Assembly: GCA_964462525.1 (NCBI GenBank)
Contig: CAYWWY010000014.1
Coordinates: 1 to 43,565, forward strand
From: CAYWWY01 sp964462525
GTDB lineage: Bacteria > Thermotogota > Thermotogae > MWEM01
Direction of reading: 5' to 3'
DNA: 43,565 nucleotides
The stretch's first letter is position 1, and each line of letters begins with the position of its first letter. Made by a program: the position numbers and the translations under genes. The notes under the pieces were generated by a model. That model saw only the letters and a program-made list of their open reading frames with translations. It was not told where the DNA came from and did not search any database. This document shows positions 25,981 to 34,969 of this stretch, piece after piece.

Positions 25981-28812
25981 ATGAACATCGAGAACGAGAG
26001 AAAATTCATCATTGATCCAGCGCATTTTCTTAAAATCAAAGAACAGAACCCCGGTTCCAAAGAACACGGGATTATCCAATGGTACTTGAATAAGCCTGGG
26101 GAAGATGCAAGACGGTTGCGTTTGGAGATTATTCGGGAGAAGGATGCGTTTCGCCATGTGTGGACATTTACGATAAAAAAGAAGATTAATTCTGCAAGCG
26201 CAAAAGAAAGAGAAGAGGAAGAGTATACCCTTGATTTCCACAATCTGCATAAGGATCCAGACCCGGATTTGCAAAAGATTGCTAAAGATTTGACCATTCT
26301 CAACAACCGTCCTTACACCATGAAAGTACGCACTCGCCTTGCCAATATCACCGAAACCATGGTGGTGATCGATCGATTTCTTGACCATCACCAGCATTTG
26401 GAGTCAAACCCAGGTAAACTTGTGATGGAAATCGAGTTGAACTCAGACAAACCGACTGAAGAAGGGTTGTTCGATGAAACTTTGAAAAAAATGGGTTTGT
26501 GGGGAATGGTGAAAGATGTCACGGGGATTCCCGAGTTCGAAAACGAGCAAATGGCAAGAGCTCAGGATCTCAAGAAAAAAAGCTCGGGTGTGTACACTTT
26601 GATCCAATACCTTCAAAATTGGCTGAAAGGACCTACTGTGATGGTTTCATCTCAAGGGCTTTCTATTGAGATTAACCTAAAGAATCTTCTGGGGAAAAAG
26701 GGGTGGTCGCTTCCCGAGTATGGCGAAATCAGCAACTTTTTACAAGAGTATGGAGATGTGATCTTCTCACGAAAGGTTGAAGGCAAAGAAGAAGCTCTTA
26801 AGGCTTCTTTGACAGAAATCCTCGATCCCGATCGAAAGGACCCATTGGATCCGGAGATCGCGAAGAAGTTTTGCGCTGAACTAAATGCCATTCATATGGT
26901 GCATTCACAAGGGTATCAAGTGGAAGAAGTGATCTTTTTGGTTTTTCCTGACGAAAAAGAGATTTACAAAGATGAAGACGCGCCTATTGTGTTTCGATAC
27001 TTGAAAGCGCTTGTTCAGAGGTGTTTTCCCAAGATAGTTATAAGCAAGGTTCAGATTAACTTCACACCGAATATTGAGAAATCCAACTTCCGGAGTTTAG
27101 AGACCATTTGGACTGAAATGGAAAGCATTATGACTAAGAATAAGAAACGAGAAATGGTGATCGACCCCACTGGAGGACACAAAATCTTTGCCGTTATCGC
27201 TGCGCTTTTTGCACAGATGCACCACAAACCCTTTTACTATGTGCAACAAGACAGTCCGGTGTTGTATGAATTCCCCGCATCGCCAATCCAGTGGAATTTT
27301 GCCCGAATCGACGATGACCAGCCTTTTTTCAACGAATGCGATCGAACCATCTCCTATACCAGGTATACCCAGCTTCCCCAATCGATGAAGGATCTCTATA
27401 CCTTTCTTCCGACTCCTATTGAGGATGATAACCATATCGTTTCGATCCTGCCTATTAAGAAGATTATGGAATCATACAACCAGGCACGAGAGATGCCTTT
27501 CGGGTATGGAGTTAAATTCTTGGATATGATTGAAAAACCTGAATGGCGCCGATGGATACAAAAAAAGACCTTCACCACATGGTCGCTTCAATGGATTGGG
27601 GATCAGATACCTGAAACAGTCGAGCACTCTCAGCGACATAGCAAACGGCTGATGGAGTTCACCGTCAACCTGATCCATACGATCGGATATCGAAATTTCC
27701 TTGGTGAGGGTTTTCCAAGGGAGATGGAGCAAGAATTTCTCTTTATGTTGGGTGTGGCGATGAATATCCACGATTTGGGCCATACGAATAATGTGTTTTT
27801 TATGAAAAATGGAAAGGTCCTTTTTTTGGATGGTTTGCCTGGGGTAGTGCGCGATTTGCACAATGAGCTTACGGTTCAGATGTTGACCCAAGAGGAAAAA
27901 CGTTTCGGGTTGTTGGATGGGATGGAGGGAGTTTTGGGCAAAGAAACATTTGTTCGGATGCGAAAGGCTATTACGTTGATCTGTCAGTATCACAGGGGTC
28001 ATATGCCTATCGATCATGAGCAACCACAATTGAAGGAGTCCAAAACGAAAGACCCCAAACCCTTTATCAGCCATTTCGAACTGGATACCACACCTCTTGA
28101 AGATCGTGTGATCCAAGTATTCAATGATGACGATTGTGATCAAACCAACCAAATATGGGCAGATTTGGTGATTCGCGCAACTCGTTGGCTCAAGTTTATC
28201 GACAGCACTGACACTCAAGCAGATCGGACCCTGATTCCCAAGTACTCCGAGATCCGATGTCAGCGAACCAGAGACGAATCAATCGAGTTGATCAAGGAGT
28301 ATCTGTATACGGTCACCCAGAATCACGCGTCGATCAAAGGCCAGTTAAAGAAAATTCAATATCTGTTGCGTCAGATTTCTCCCGATCGTCTGGAATTTTC
28401 TCTTTCCAAGCAACTGGAAGATGCCGGGGAAAAGATTGAAGAATGGATCTATGATGCATTAGCTGACGCGATTAATGTCCCAAACGGTTCTCAAAGAGTG
28501 ATTGTTCCGCATGAACTGCGGATTCTCGCCCGTATCGCCTTTAAAGTCCTTCAGTTTACCCATTTTCTGAAGCATCGATCGATCAGAAGCGTGCACCCAA
28601 GGTCCTTCCTGGAAAAGGCCAAGCCCGGTGAAACAAGCAAAACCCTGTATCTGCAGTACAAAATCAACAGTGAGGTAGAGGGACTTTTCCCATTGATTAA
28701 AAAAGATGTGAAAGAGGAGTTCGAACAAGCAGGAATATCTCGAATGGGATCGATCAAACAGCTTGAAATCGAGCATGACCTTGCGGAAAAAACCAACACT
28801 GCGGAGGTGTAG
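25981..28812 (+). CDS. CYTH-CARF-HD fusion protein
   Basis: Start at ATG 25981 after GGGAGGTAAGT gives 943 residues (the open frame reaches 25924). Residues 1-190 form a CYTH triphosphate-tunnel domain: ExExK as E4-N-E6-R-K8, then IIQWYL, RRLRLEI, FTIKKK, EEEEYTLD, MKVRTRL and MEIEL in order. A CARF domain follows with IDPTGGHK (D395-K401). A C-terminal HD domain has H549/H553 in EHSQRHS, H597-D598 in NIHDLGH and HRGH at 671-674. CYTH enzymes cleave or cyclise triphosphates, CARF senses cyclic oligoadenylate, and HD is a metal phosphohydrolase. The likely role is a ligand-controlled hydrolase or a signal-processing enzyme. I know of no described CRISPR protein with this arrangement. Confidence 0.8.
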   Translation: MNIENERKFIIDPAHFLKIKEQNPGSKEHGIIQWYLNKPGEDARRLRLEIIREKDAFRHVWTFTIKKKINSASAKEREEEEYTLDFHNLHKDPDPDLQKIAKDLTILNNRPYTMKVRTRLANITETMVVIDRFLDHHQHLESNPGKLVMEIELNSDKPTEEGLFDETLKKMGLWGMVKDVTGIPEFENEQMARAQDLKKKSSGVYTLIQYLQNWLKGPTVMVSSQGLSIEINLKNLLGKKGWSLPEYGEISNFLQEYGDVIFSRKVEGKEEALKASLTEILDPDRKDPLDPEIAKKFCAELNAIHMVHSQGYQVEEVIFLVFPDEKEIYKDEDAPIVFRYLKALVQRCFPKIVISKVQINFTPNIEKSNFRSLETIWTEMESIMTKNKKREMVIDPTGGHKIFAVIAALFAQMHHKPFYYVQQDSPVLYEFPASPIQWNFARIDDDQPFFNECDRTISYTRYTQLPQSMKDLYTFLPTPIEDDNHIVSILPIKKIMESYNQAREMPFGYGVKFLDMIEKPEWRRWIQKKTFTTWSLQWIGDQIPETVEHSQRHSKRLMEFTVNLIHTIGYRNFLGEGFPREMEQEFLFMLGVAMNIHDLGHTNNVFFMKNGKVLFLDGLPGVVRDLHNELTVQMLTQEEKRFGLLDGMEGVLGKETFVRMRKAITLICQYHRGHMPIDHEQPQLKESKTKDPKPFISHFELDTTPLEDRVIQVFNDDDCDQTNQIWADLVIRATRWLKFIDSTDTQADRTLIPKYSEIRCQRTRDESIELIKEYLYTVTQNHASIKGQLKKIQYLLRQISPDRLEFSLSKQLEDAGEKIEEWIYDALADAINVPNGSQRVIVPHELRILARIAFKVLQFTHFLKHRSIRSVHPRSFLEKAKPGETSKTLYLQYKINSEVEGLFPLIKKDVKEEFEQAGISRMGSIKQLEIEHDLAEKTNTAEV

Positions 28813-28818
28813 CAGAAG

Positions 28819-29967
28819 ATGAAAACCTATTCTACCCTTATCGTCACAGCGGGGGCAAGTATGCTCGGGAATCTGACGAGGGATCAAACTGCAAATTCGC
28901 TTTACTCTACAGGTTATTATGAGGAGATTGGGAAAAGGATGGCCAAAGAGGCTTGGGGCGATCCGGAAGTAGAACGGTTTTATGGCTCTGAGATCAATTC
29001 TACGGTGAGCTTGATCCGGAATTTCGAAAAGCTCGAATCCGCAAAACTATCGCGTGGAAACCTCTTTATCATGGTTTCAGATACTGACGTCGGGCGTAAC
29101 ATCGGAAGCATCGTCAAGCCTTTTTTCACTGAGCATCCAACCCTCTCGTTCGATAATGTCCAGGTGGTCGTGATCGATGATCTGAAAGACGATGACGAAC
29201 AGGCTTTTGCCAAAAATGGGTTGAGGAATGTGGTTCGCAAATTCGCGGAAATCGCCAGAAACTATCGAGACAGCGTGCTGGTCAATCCCACAGGTGGTTA
29301 TAAGGCGCAAATAGCTTTCGCCCTTGCTTTGGGACAGGCGATGAAGTTTCCGATCTACTATCGTTTCGAGAGTTTCAACAAGATCATTCGCATTCCGCCT
29401 TTGCCAGTTTCGCTGGATTGGGAGCTTTACCTCAAGCATTATGAACTGCTGGAAACCTTGGAAGAGGATGTCATCCTTGAAACCGAGCTTGCGGAAAAGA
29501 CAGGATACACGAATTACGCGGAGATCCCCGAGGCGGTAAAAACCTTCATCGATCGCGACAAGATCGACAAAGACCACTACCTTGCCTTGAGCGCGATGGG
29601 TCAGGTCTTTTTGGAATCTGCCCGAGAGAGAATACAGTTGGATGTGCGTTTGGATGACTCTTTAAAACAACCCGATCAAAAGATCAAGATCAAAAACCAC
29701 GAAGAAAACGCCCGAAAGTTCAACGCCCGGCATCGTGTTCTGGAGCAACTGGCAGAGGTTCCTTTCGTGGATCTCGTTCGACAGACGGGGTATGGTGAAC
29801 ACTTCGATAAAAACCAGATCAAAGCCAAGTTAGCTCAAAACCCCAATGAAATCCAACTCAGTTACGGCGCAAAGGGAGGCATCCTTCATGTGGTTGTGGA
29901 AACTACCGCCTCCAATGAACGTGAAGGCCATTCAGCGTTGCTGAGAATCAAGGAAGCTCTTCAGTAA
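28819..29967 (+). CDS. CARF effector (APE2256-type), possible RelE-like C-terminus
   Basis: The N-terminal CARF domain opens STLIVTAGASMLGNL and carries the ligand motif NPTGGYK at 156-162, followed by IPPLPVSLDW, as in the Cas_APE2256 group. A middle segment (LETELAEKTGYTNYAEIPEA) may be a winged helix. The last 90 residues (ARKFNARHRVLEQLAEVPFV ... GGILHVVVETTASNE) faintly resemble RelE mRNA interferases, as in CARF-RelE effectors such as Cami1. It has a GGAGGTG site eight bases upstream and follows the CYTH-CARF-HD gene by six bases. The CARF call is firm; the RelE call is tentative. Confidence 0.7.
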   Translation: MKTYSTLIVTAGASMLGNLTRDQTANSLYSTGYYEEIGKRMAKEAWGDPEVERFYGSEINSTVSLIRNFEKLESAKLSRGNLFIMVSDTDVGRNIGSIVKPFFTEHPTLSFDNVQVVVIDDLKDDDEQAFAKNGLRNVVRKFAEIARNYRDSVLVNPTGGYKAQIAFALALGQAMKFPIYYRFESFNKIIRIPPLPVSLDWELYLKHYELLETLEEDVILETELAEKTGYTNYAEIPEAVKTFIDRDKIDKDHYLALSAMGQVFLESARERIQLDVRLDDSLKQPDQKIKIKNHEENARKFNARHRVLEQLAEVPFVDLVRQTGYGEHFDKNQIKAKLAQNPNEIQLSYGAKGGILHVVVETTASNEREGHSALLRIKEALQ

Positions 29968-29986
29968 AGCCGGCCTTGTGCTGGCT
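29968..29986 (+). terminator. Small intercistronic hairpin before cas10
   Basis: AGCCGGC pairs with GCTGGCT (one G-T pair) around CTTGT just after the CARF gene stop. No real T-run follows, so it may attenuate or protect mRNA ends rather than terminate. It lies in the longest gap (75 bases) of this operon. Confidence 0.3.
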
Positions 29987-30042
29987 CTTGCTTATCTGGT
30001 GTTAGGTTCGAAAATCTGGATTATTTGGTGTGAGGTGATAAG

Positions 30043-31506
30043 ATGGCAGAAACGGAGATGATGATTCATGCGTATGATGTTGCTTCGATTAAGTCTTTCA
30101 TCTTTGATTCACAGGATTTCAAGACCATCGTAGGAGCCAGTCAGCTTGTGAAATCCTTTGACAAACACGTAGCGGAACTGGTTGCCATGGTGGAAGGTAC
30201 CGAGGTAGTGTATACCGGAGGGGGCACAGGGCTTTTTCTTGTACGCGATCAATCTGCCCAGGAAGGGTTAATTGCTGCAATCGAGAAGGCATCTGAGATC
30301 CTGTTGGGGCATCGAGTCGTGCAGGCATCTATCGAACCTAAAGAGCCCGTTTTAGATTTACCCGATTGGTTTCGATTGGATTCAGTGAAGACATGCGGTG
30401 CGTTTGCCCGTTCCTTTTCTCGGTTGGCCATAGAGCTAAACCGTAAGAAAGCCGATTTCCCCTTGCATGAAGAGGAGATTCCTTCAGATTCAATGTGCCC
30501 TTCTTGTGGAAAACGATCTAAAGTTTCAGGGTCTGATCGATGCAATGTGTGCAAAGAAAAGGCACAGAAAGGAGAGGCTTTTTTCCGAGAAAGCTCAGAA
30601 GGCAAGGATTCTTTGAAATACACTTTTGATCTTCAGAGGATTGCAACTCAGCGTTCTGGTGGAAAGGATTCCGAGAATGATAAGATGATCGGTGTGATTT
30701 ACGGAGATGGGAACTCATTGGGGGATATTTACAAGTCTTTTGAAGATTACAAAGATTATGCGCGGTTTAGCAGAGAGTTGGAATCTACGATCGCGTCTGC
30801 AGTCCGTAATGCTCTCCAAGAAGGTCAAAAAGGTGAAGTCCATACCGCTGCCCCGATTTTGGGAGGGGACGATCTGATGCTCCTGGTGCCACAATCTCGT
30901 GTGATTCCTGTCCTTCAAACGTTGAAACGCGAACTCGGAAATTGCAGTTTTTGCAAAACACCCATCACCTTTTCATTTGGTGTCGCCATACTTCCAGTCA
31001 CACTACCGTTGGGGTTTATCTTTTCGATTTCGGAAGAGCTTTTAAAATCGGCCAAAAAAGAGAGGGTCAAGGCGATACAGCAAAAAAGGCCCGATGCAAA
31101 GGATCATTTTCTGAGCTTTCGATATCTGAAAGGCCATACATTCGAAGCCAAGAAGACAAAAACCTTCCCGCATTTTCAAGCATCTTTCGATCGCGGTATG
31201 AGTTTTCAAGAATTGGAGAAGATCTTGGCACTTGAATCAAGAGTGGCGAATTCAGGATTCAGTAAGAATATCATTCAAAAGCTATGGCGGAATCTGGAGA
31301 TGGATCCTTGTACTGCTGCAATCAATCTGTTTTATTTCCTTCATCGGACAAAAGGAGTCGATGATCAATGGAGTAAGGATTTTCTGGAAGGGGTGTATAT
31401 GTCCGAACATGATTGGAAAACGATATGCCCATCAAAAAAGGAGATCCAAACTCGGATCGGCACCTTTAGCGAACTGTACGATCTATGTTCAGGAAAGGAG
31501 GTGTAG
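30043..31506 (+). CDS. cas10: Small Cas10 without HD domain (second type III system)
   Basis: Cyclic-oligoadenylate synthase subunit of a second type III complex. The first palm starts at YDVASIKSFIFDSQDFKTIVG. A zinc finger CPSC...CNVC lies near 150-175. The second palm has GVIYGDGNSLGDIY and GGDD at 274-277. At 487 residues it is among the smaller Cas10 proteins and has no N-terminal HD nuclease. It differs strongly from the Cas10 at 3981. The next gene follows after three bases. Confidence 0.9.
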   Translation: MAETEMMIHAYDVASIKSFIFDSQDFKTIVGASQLVKSFDKHVAELVAMVEGTEVVYTGGGTGLFLVRDQSAQEGLIAAIEKASEILLGHRVVQASIEPKEPVLDLPDWFRLDSVKTCGAFARSFSRLAIELNRKKADFPLHEEEIPSDSMCPSCGKRSKVSGSDRCNVCKEKAQKGEAFFRESSEGKDSLKYTFDLQRIATQRSGGKDSENDKMIGVIYGDGNSLGDIYKSFEDYKDYARFSRELESTIASAVRNALQEGQKGEVHTAAPILGGDDLMLLVPQSRVIPVLQTLKRELGNCSFCKTPITFSFGVAILPVTLPLGFIFSISEELLKSAKKERVKAIQQKRPDAKDHFLSFRYLKGHTFEAKKTKTFPHFQASFDRGMSFQELEKILALESRVANSGFSKNIIQKLWRNLEMDPCTAAINLFYFLHRTKGVDDQWSKDFLEGVYMSEHDWKTICPSKKEIQTRIGTFSELYDLCSGKEV

Positions 31507-31509
31507 GTT

Positions 31510-33045
31510 TTGCAGGCATACACAGTGACCATCACAGCTTTATCGCCTCTTGTTGCAAGTGGTCGGGGTAATGATCAGAATTATGCAGTAGGTTCATCCG
31601 AACAGGCGCAACAACCGGTGCTCACTGGTTCAGCAGTTCGAGGTTGCGTATTGGAGGCATTGCGTTCGGTTACCCACAAAGAACCATTTCACTGGCTTTC
31701 AGATTGGATAGGTACTCCCGATCACCACGCAACAGATCTGAAGTTCTATTTTTCTGATTGTCTTCCTAAATCTGGCTATTCCTATGTATTTCGTACGCGT
31801 GTGGCTTTGGACCGTCATACACGTACTGTCCAACCTGGAAAGCTGATCTCTCTGAAAGCGGTAGCGCCAAACACGGAATTTGAAGGGAAGATTTTCCTCG
31901 ATTCGCAGGTTCAAGATGACCATTGGGAAGAGATTCAAACCCTTCTTGAATCTATCCCGCTGAGGATTGGAGGCAGCCAAACATCGGGTTATGGTCGTGT
32001 GCGGATCAGCTTTTCGCGTGAGCCTGATACAGGCCATTTTGATGTTAAGAAAGGTTTGTATCACATCCTGCTCAAACTGCATAGTCCATTTGCTACAGCA
32101 AAAATGGGTAATGAAACGACAGAAAAGCGTTACTTCAATGAGTCATTGCCTTTTCTCTCCGCGAATGCCTTTCGGTCACAGGTTCCAGTATTGCGGGCAA
32201 CTCCTTTATACCCCTCCGATAAAGGTTTTACTGTCGCTGTCCCACGGACATTCTTCCAAAAGAAGTATGGAGAGGAAGGAAAGACCCTGAATCTCCTGAG
32301 AGAGCTTTTGTTCATGAGCGGAAAAGGGGTGCCTTCATTGGCTCAAACACCTTCGGGAGACGGGAGTGCTTCAGAACGCCTTGAAATCGCAAGTGGGAAC
32401 ATGAATAGCAAAACCTTTCTGCCAGTCAGTAATTCTCCTGTCTTTTCCACGCATGTGCAAAGGTGTCCGCAAACAAGAACTGTGAAGGCCTTTTGGGTCC
32501 AGCAGTCTTACAAACCCCCATACCTGAGCGCGCTGATCCACTCTGAGGATTCTTTGTCTATTCCAAAGTACCTTGTGTTAGGGGGGTTACGGGGAAAAGG
32601 GTATGGACAAGTCGAAGTGGAATCTGTACAACCCTATCATGAATGGAACCGCTGGGAAGCCCCGATACAATCGTTAACGAAGTTTATGGAGCAGTATGCC
32701 TTGGGGAGTTCTTCAGATCAATGGTATATTCCCATATTGATCAATTCATCATGGGTTCCCTCTGATTCTGCAAGCCCGGTGGAAGGATGTGTACTGACTC
32801 CTTTCCGCTTCACATCGCCTGTTCAAATCCGTTGGTATGAACCCTCACCTGATGATCCAAACAGTGGAATGACAAAAGTGGTCACAGGTTGCGCAGCGGG
32901 TAGTGTACTGATTCTTCAAAGCCCAAAAACACTCTCTCTGAATCAGATCATCATGAAGCTTAAGGAAGCAAAAGTGAAAGGGTTGGGTAAGTATACGCAC
33001 CTTGGGTGTGGTGATTTTGAAATCTATCCGATGGAGGAGGAATGA
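31510..33045 (+). CDS. Two-domain RAMP protein (Cas5/Csx10-like)
   Basis: Starts at TTG 31510, six bases after AGGAGGTG, giving 511 residues. The first RAMP domain has SPLVASGRGNDQNYAVG, VLTGSAVRGCVLEAL and the glycine loop GGSQTSGYGRVRISF. The second has FLSANAFRSQVPVL and LGGLRGKGYGQVEVESV. Two RRM domains and the position after cas10 fit the Cas5-like subunit that holds the crRNA 5' handle, but sequence likeness to the III-D Csx10 at 6270 is low. The C-terminal 130 residues are unassigned. Confidence 0.7.
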   Translation: MQAYTVTITALSPLVASGRGNDQNYAVGSSEQAQQPVLTGSAVRGCVLEALRSVTHKEPFHWLSDWIGTPDHHATDLKFYFSDCLPKSGYSYVFRTRVALDRHTRTVQPGKLISLKAVAPNTEFEGKIFLDSQVQDDHWEEIQTLLESIPLRIGGSQTSGYGRVRISFSREPDTGHFDVKKGLYHILLKLHSPFATAKMGNETTEKRYFNESLPFLSANAFRSQVPVLRATPLYPSDKGFTVAVPRTFFQKKYGEEGKTLNLLRELLFMSGKGVPSLAQTPSGDGSASERLEIASGNMNSKTFLPVSNSPVFSTHVQRCPQTRTVKAFWVQQSYKPPYLSALIHSEDSLSIPKYLVLGGLRGKGYGQVEVESVQPYHEWNRWEAPIQSLTKFMEQYALGSSSDQWYIPILINSSWVPSDSASPVEGCVLTPFRFTSPVQIRWYEPSPDDPNSGMTKVVTGCAAGSVLILQSPKTLSLNQIIMKLKEAKVKGLGKYTHLGCGDFEIYPMEEE

Positions 33046-33380
33046 AGATGGAAGATCGGAAAAGTTTCCTTGCGCATAGCGCCGTGAAGATTATGGATTG
33101 CTTCAGGAATACCAAGATGAGTGATACTCAGGTAAGGAAGTACGCGAACACAGCGCTTGAAAGTACCTGTTATCCAGAGTTTAGAGTGTATGTTCAATAT
33201 CAGATCGCCCGAAACAAAAGCTATGCAGATGCGCTAAGTGAAATATTGGATTTTTTGGAGAAAGAGTTTTCGAAGGAAGATAATTCACAGTTGTACAATG
33301 AAAGCCAAAAGCTTGAAATTGCGTACTTTTTCGGAGTGATGGCTCGGTATAAAAAGTACTTGGAAAAGAGTAGGAGCTAG
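33042..33380 (+). CDS. Cas11-like small subunit (type III)
   Basis: A 112-residue, nearly all-helical protein (AVKIMDCFRNTKMSDTQVRK ... YVQYQIARNKSY ... YFFGVMARYKKYLEKS) in the slot where Csm2/Cmr5 sits. Its length and helix content fit the small subunit that lines the inner belly of the complex. The ATG overlaps the preceding stop. The call rests on size and context. Confidence 0.6.
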   Translation: MKMEDRKSFLAHSAVKIMDCFRNTKMSDTQVRKYANTALESTCYPEFRVYVQYQIARNKSYADALSEILDFLEKEFSKEDNSQLYNESQKLEIAYFFGVMARYKKYLEKSRS

Positions 33381-33384
33381 AATT

Positions 33385-34089
33385 ATGAAGCCAATAGCAA
33401 ACACATGGAATCAGTTAGATAATGCATGGATCTACTCATTCTCTTTGGTATGTACATCTCCTATGCGGATTGGAGTAGGGGGCGAACCTATCGATCCTAC
33501 TGAACCAGATAATCGAATTCTTAAAGAAAAAGAAAGAGCATTGATCCCTGGCTCGACTTTGAAAGGAATCTTTCGCTCTAGCTTGGAATCAATTCCCCAG
33601 TTCAAGGCTTGTAGCGGTATTCAAGACTATGCAAACGGAAAGTGGTGTTTGGATGAAGGTCCATGTACCATCAGAAGCAAAGAAAAAAACGAGGAAAGAC
33701 TACAAACAGTGATCGAAAGAGTGAATGCAGGAAAGCTATGCAATGCCTGCCGATTATTTGGGAATCCGTATATTCAGGGACGTGTTTTTTTTAACGATGC
33801 CCTTGCGATAGAAACTAACACAACGATTAGAGACGGTGTAATGATCCGACGGGATACTGAGACTGCTGCAGATAAGCATAAGTTCGATTACGAGATTCTC
33901 GCCCCAGGTAGTATCTTCCCGGTAGAAGTTCAGATGCTGAATACAACGGAGGTAGACCGAAAATGGATTGAGAAGGTGCTTGAATGGATCAACCTGGGCA
34001 TTGTCAAGATCGGAGGGGGGAAAAGCCGAGGTCTTGGTTCTTTCAAAGCAGAGGATATAAGCATAAAAGAGGTGATGCTGGATGTTTGA
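33385..34089 (+). CDS. cas7: Cas7 (Csm3-like) backbone subunit with CxxC
   Basis: Clear Csm3-type RAMP: MRIGVGGEPIDPTEPDN with a likely catalytic Asp, LIPGSTLKGIFRSSLE, CNACRLFG, the thumb segment IRDGVMIRRDTETAADKHKF, and GGGKSRGLGSF near the end. It should form the repeating backbone and cut target RNA every six nucleotides. At 234 residues it is of normal size. It shares the 'PIDPTxPD' loop with the next gene, so the two are probably duplicates. Confidence 0.85.
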   Translation: MKPIANTWNQLDNAWIYSFSLVCTSPMRIGVGGEPIDPTEPDNRILKEKERALIPGSTLKGIFRSSLESIPQFKACSGIQDYANGKWCLDEGPCTIRSKEKNEERLQTVIERVNAGKLCNACRLFGNPYIQGRVFFNDALAIETNTTIRDGVMIRRDTETAADKHKFDYEILAPGSIFPVEVQMLNTTEVDRKWIEKVLEWINLGIVKIGGGKSRGLGSFKAEDISIKEVMLDV

Positions 34090-34969
34090 TCAGCTTCGTA
34101 GTTTTTTCAAATTCGAAATGAAAGTACAGCCAAAAACAGGTTTTTTGATTGCCAGTGGTTCAGATCCCATAGATCCTACCTTTCCAGACATTTCCTTCGT
34201 TCGGACGCCCTATTTCGGTATGGACTCCCCGGTGCCTTTTATTCCAGGGAGCTCATTCAAAGGAGTAGTTAGAGCCACATCCGAATCGATGCTTTTGGGG
34301 CTTGGTAAGTATGTTTGTGATTTAAGCGATAGAAAAAAAACATGCAGCTACCAATCAAAAATGAGTACGAGAGACCCTAAAGAGAAAATTTACTCGGGAA
34401 GCTGTTTTGCTTGCAGATTGTTTGGATCCAATGTGGTTGGTTCAGTCATTCGCTACGAAGACTTCTTTCCCTTTCAGAAACCAGAAGATTGGGAATCCAT
34501 CGACCTATCTGCACATACTGTGGTTAGAAATGGTATCCAGATCCAGAGAAGTACCGGATCAGTAGCATCAAAAGCGCTTTTCAACTTTGAAAGTATCGAT
34601 CTTCCTTTCTATGGCGGAATTACGATGAAAAACCCAGAGCTGTGGCAGATTGGACTCTTCCTCAATGCGATCCGCCTTTTCAACTCGGGGCTGCAAAGGC
34701 TTGGACATTCGAAAAGCAGAGGTATGGGAAAGGTACAGATCGAGTTCGAGAAATTGACGATCATCTCTGTAAAGCCTTCAACGATCTCTTTGACTGATTA
34801 CAACGGTTCTTTCCGGACAAAGGATCTTCCTTTACCATCTGAGATTGTGGAAATGGGAGAGGTGCAAGACCAGCTCCTATGGGAGATCACTTGGGAAGGG
34901 GATACAGTAGAACAAGTGCTGGGCTATCTTTTAGATCAGGCAAATCCTGCATTGCGTGAGGTGAGATAG
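34082..34969 (+). CDS. Second Cas7 (Csm3-like) subunit
   Basis: A paralogue of the previous gene with 295 residues: SGSDPIDPTFPD, FIPGSSFKGVVRATSES, CFACRLFGSN, VVRNGIQIQRSTGSVASKAL and HSKSRGMGKV. An insertion rich in Cys and Lys lies between the first two motifs (CDLSDRKKTCSYQ), which might form a metal site with the CxxC. Its ATG overlaps the previous stop by eight bases. Confidence 0.8.
   Translation: MFDQLRSFFKFEMKVQPKTGFLIASGSDPIDPTFPDISFVRTPYFGMDSPVPFIPGSSFKGVVRATSESMLLGLGKYVCDLSDRKKTCSYQSKMSTRDPKEKIYSGSCFACRLFGSNVVGSVIRYEDFFPFQKPEDWESIDLSAHTVVRNGIQIQRSTGSVASKALFNFESIDLPFYGGITMKNPELWQIGLFLNAIRLFNSGLQRLGHSKSRGMGKVQIEFEKLTIISVKPSTISLTDYNGSFRTKDLPLPSEIVEMGEVQDQLLWEITWEGDTVEQVLGYLLDQANPALREVR

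Noticed and set aside
27472..28218. A 248-codon minus-strand frame
   Set aside because: Antisense shadow of the CYTH-CARF-HD gene; no start signal.
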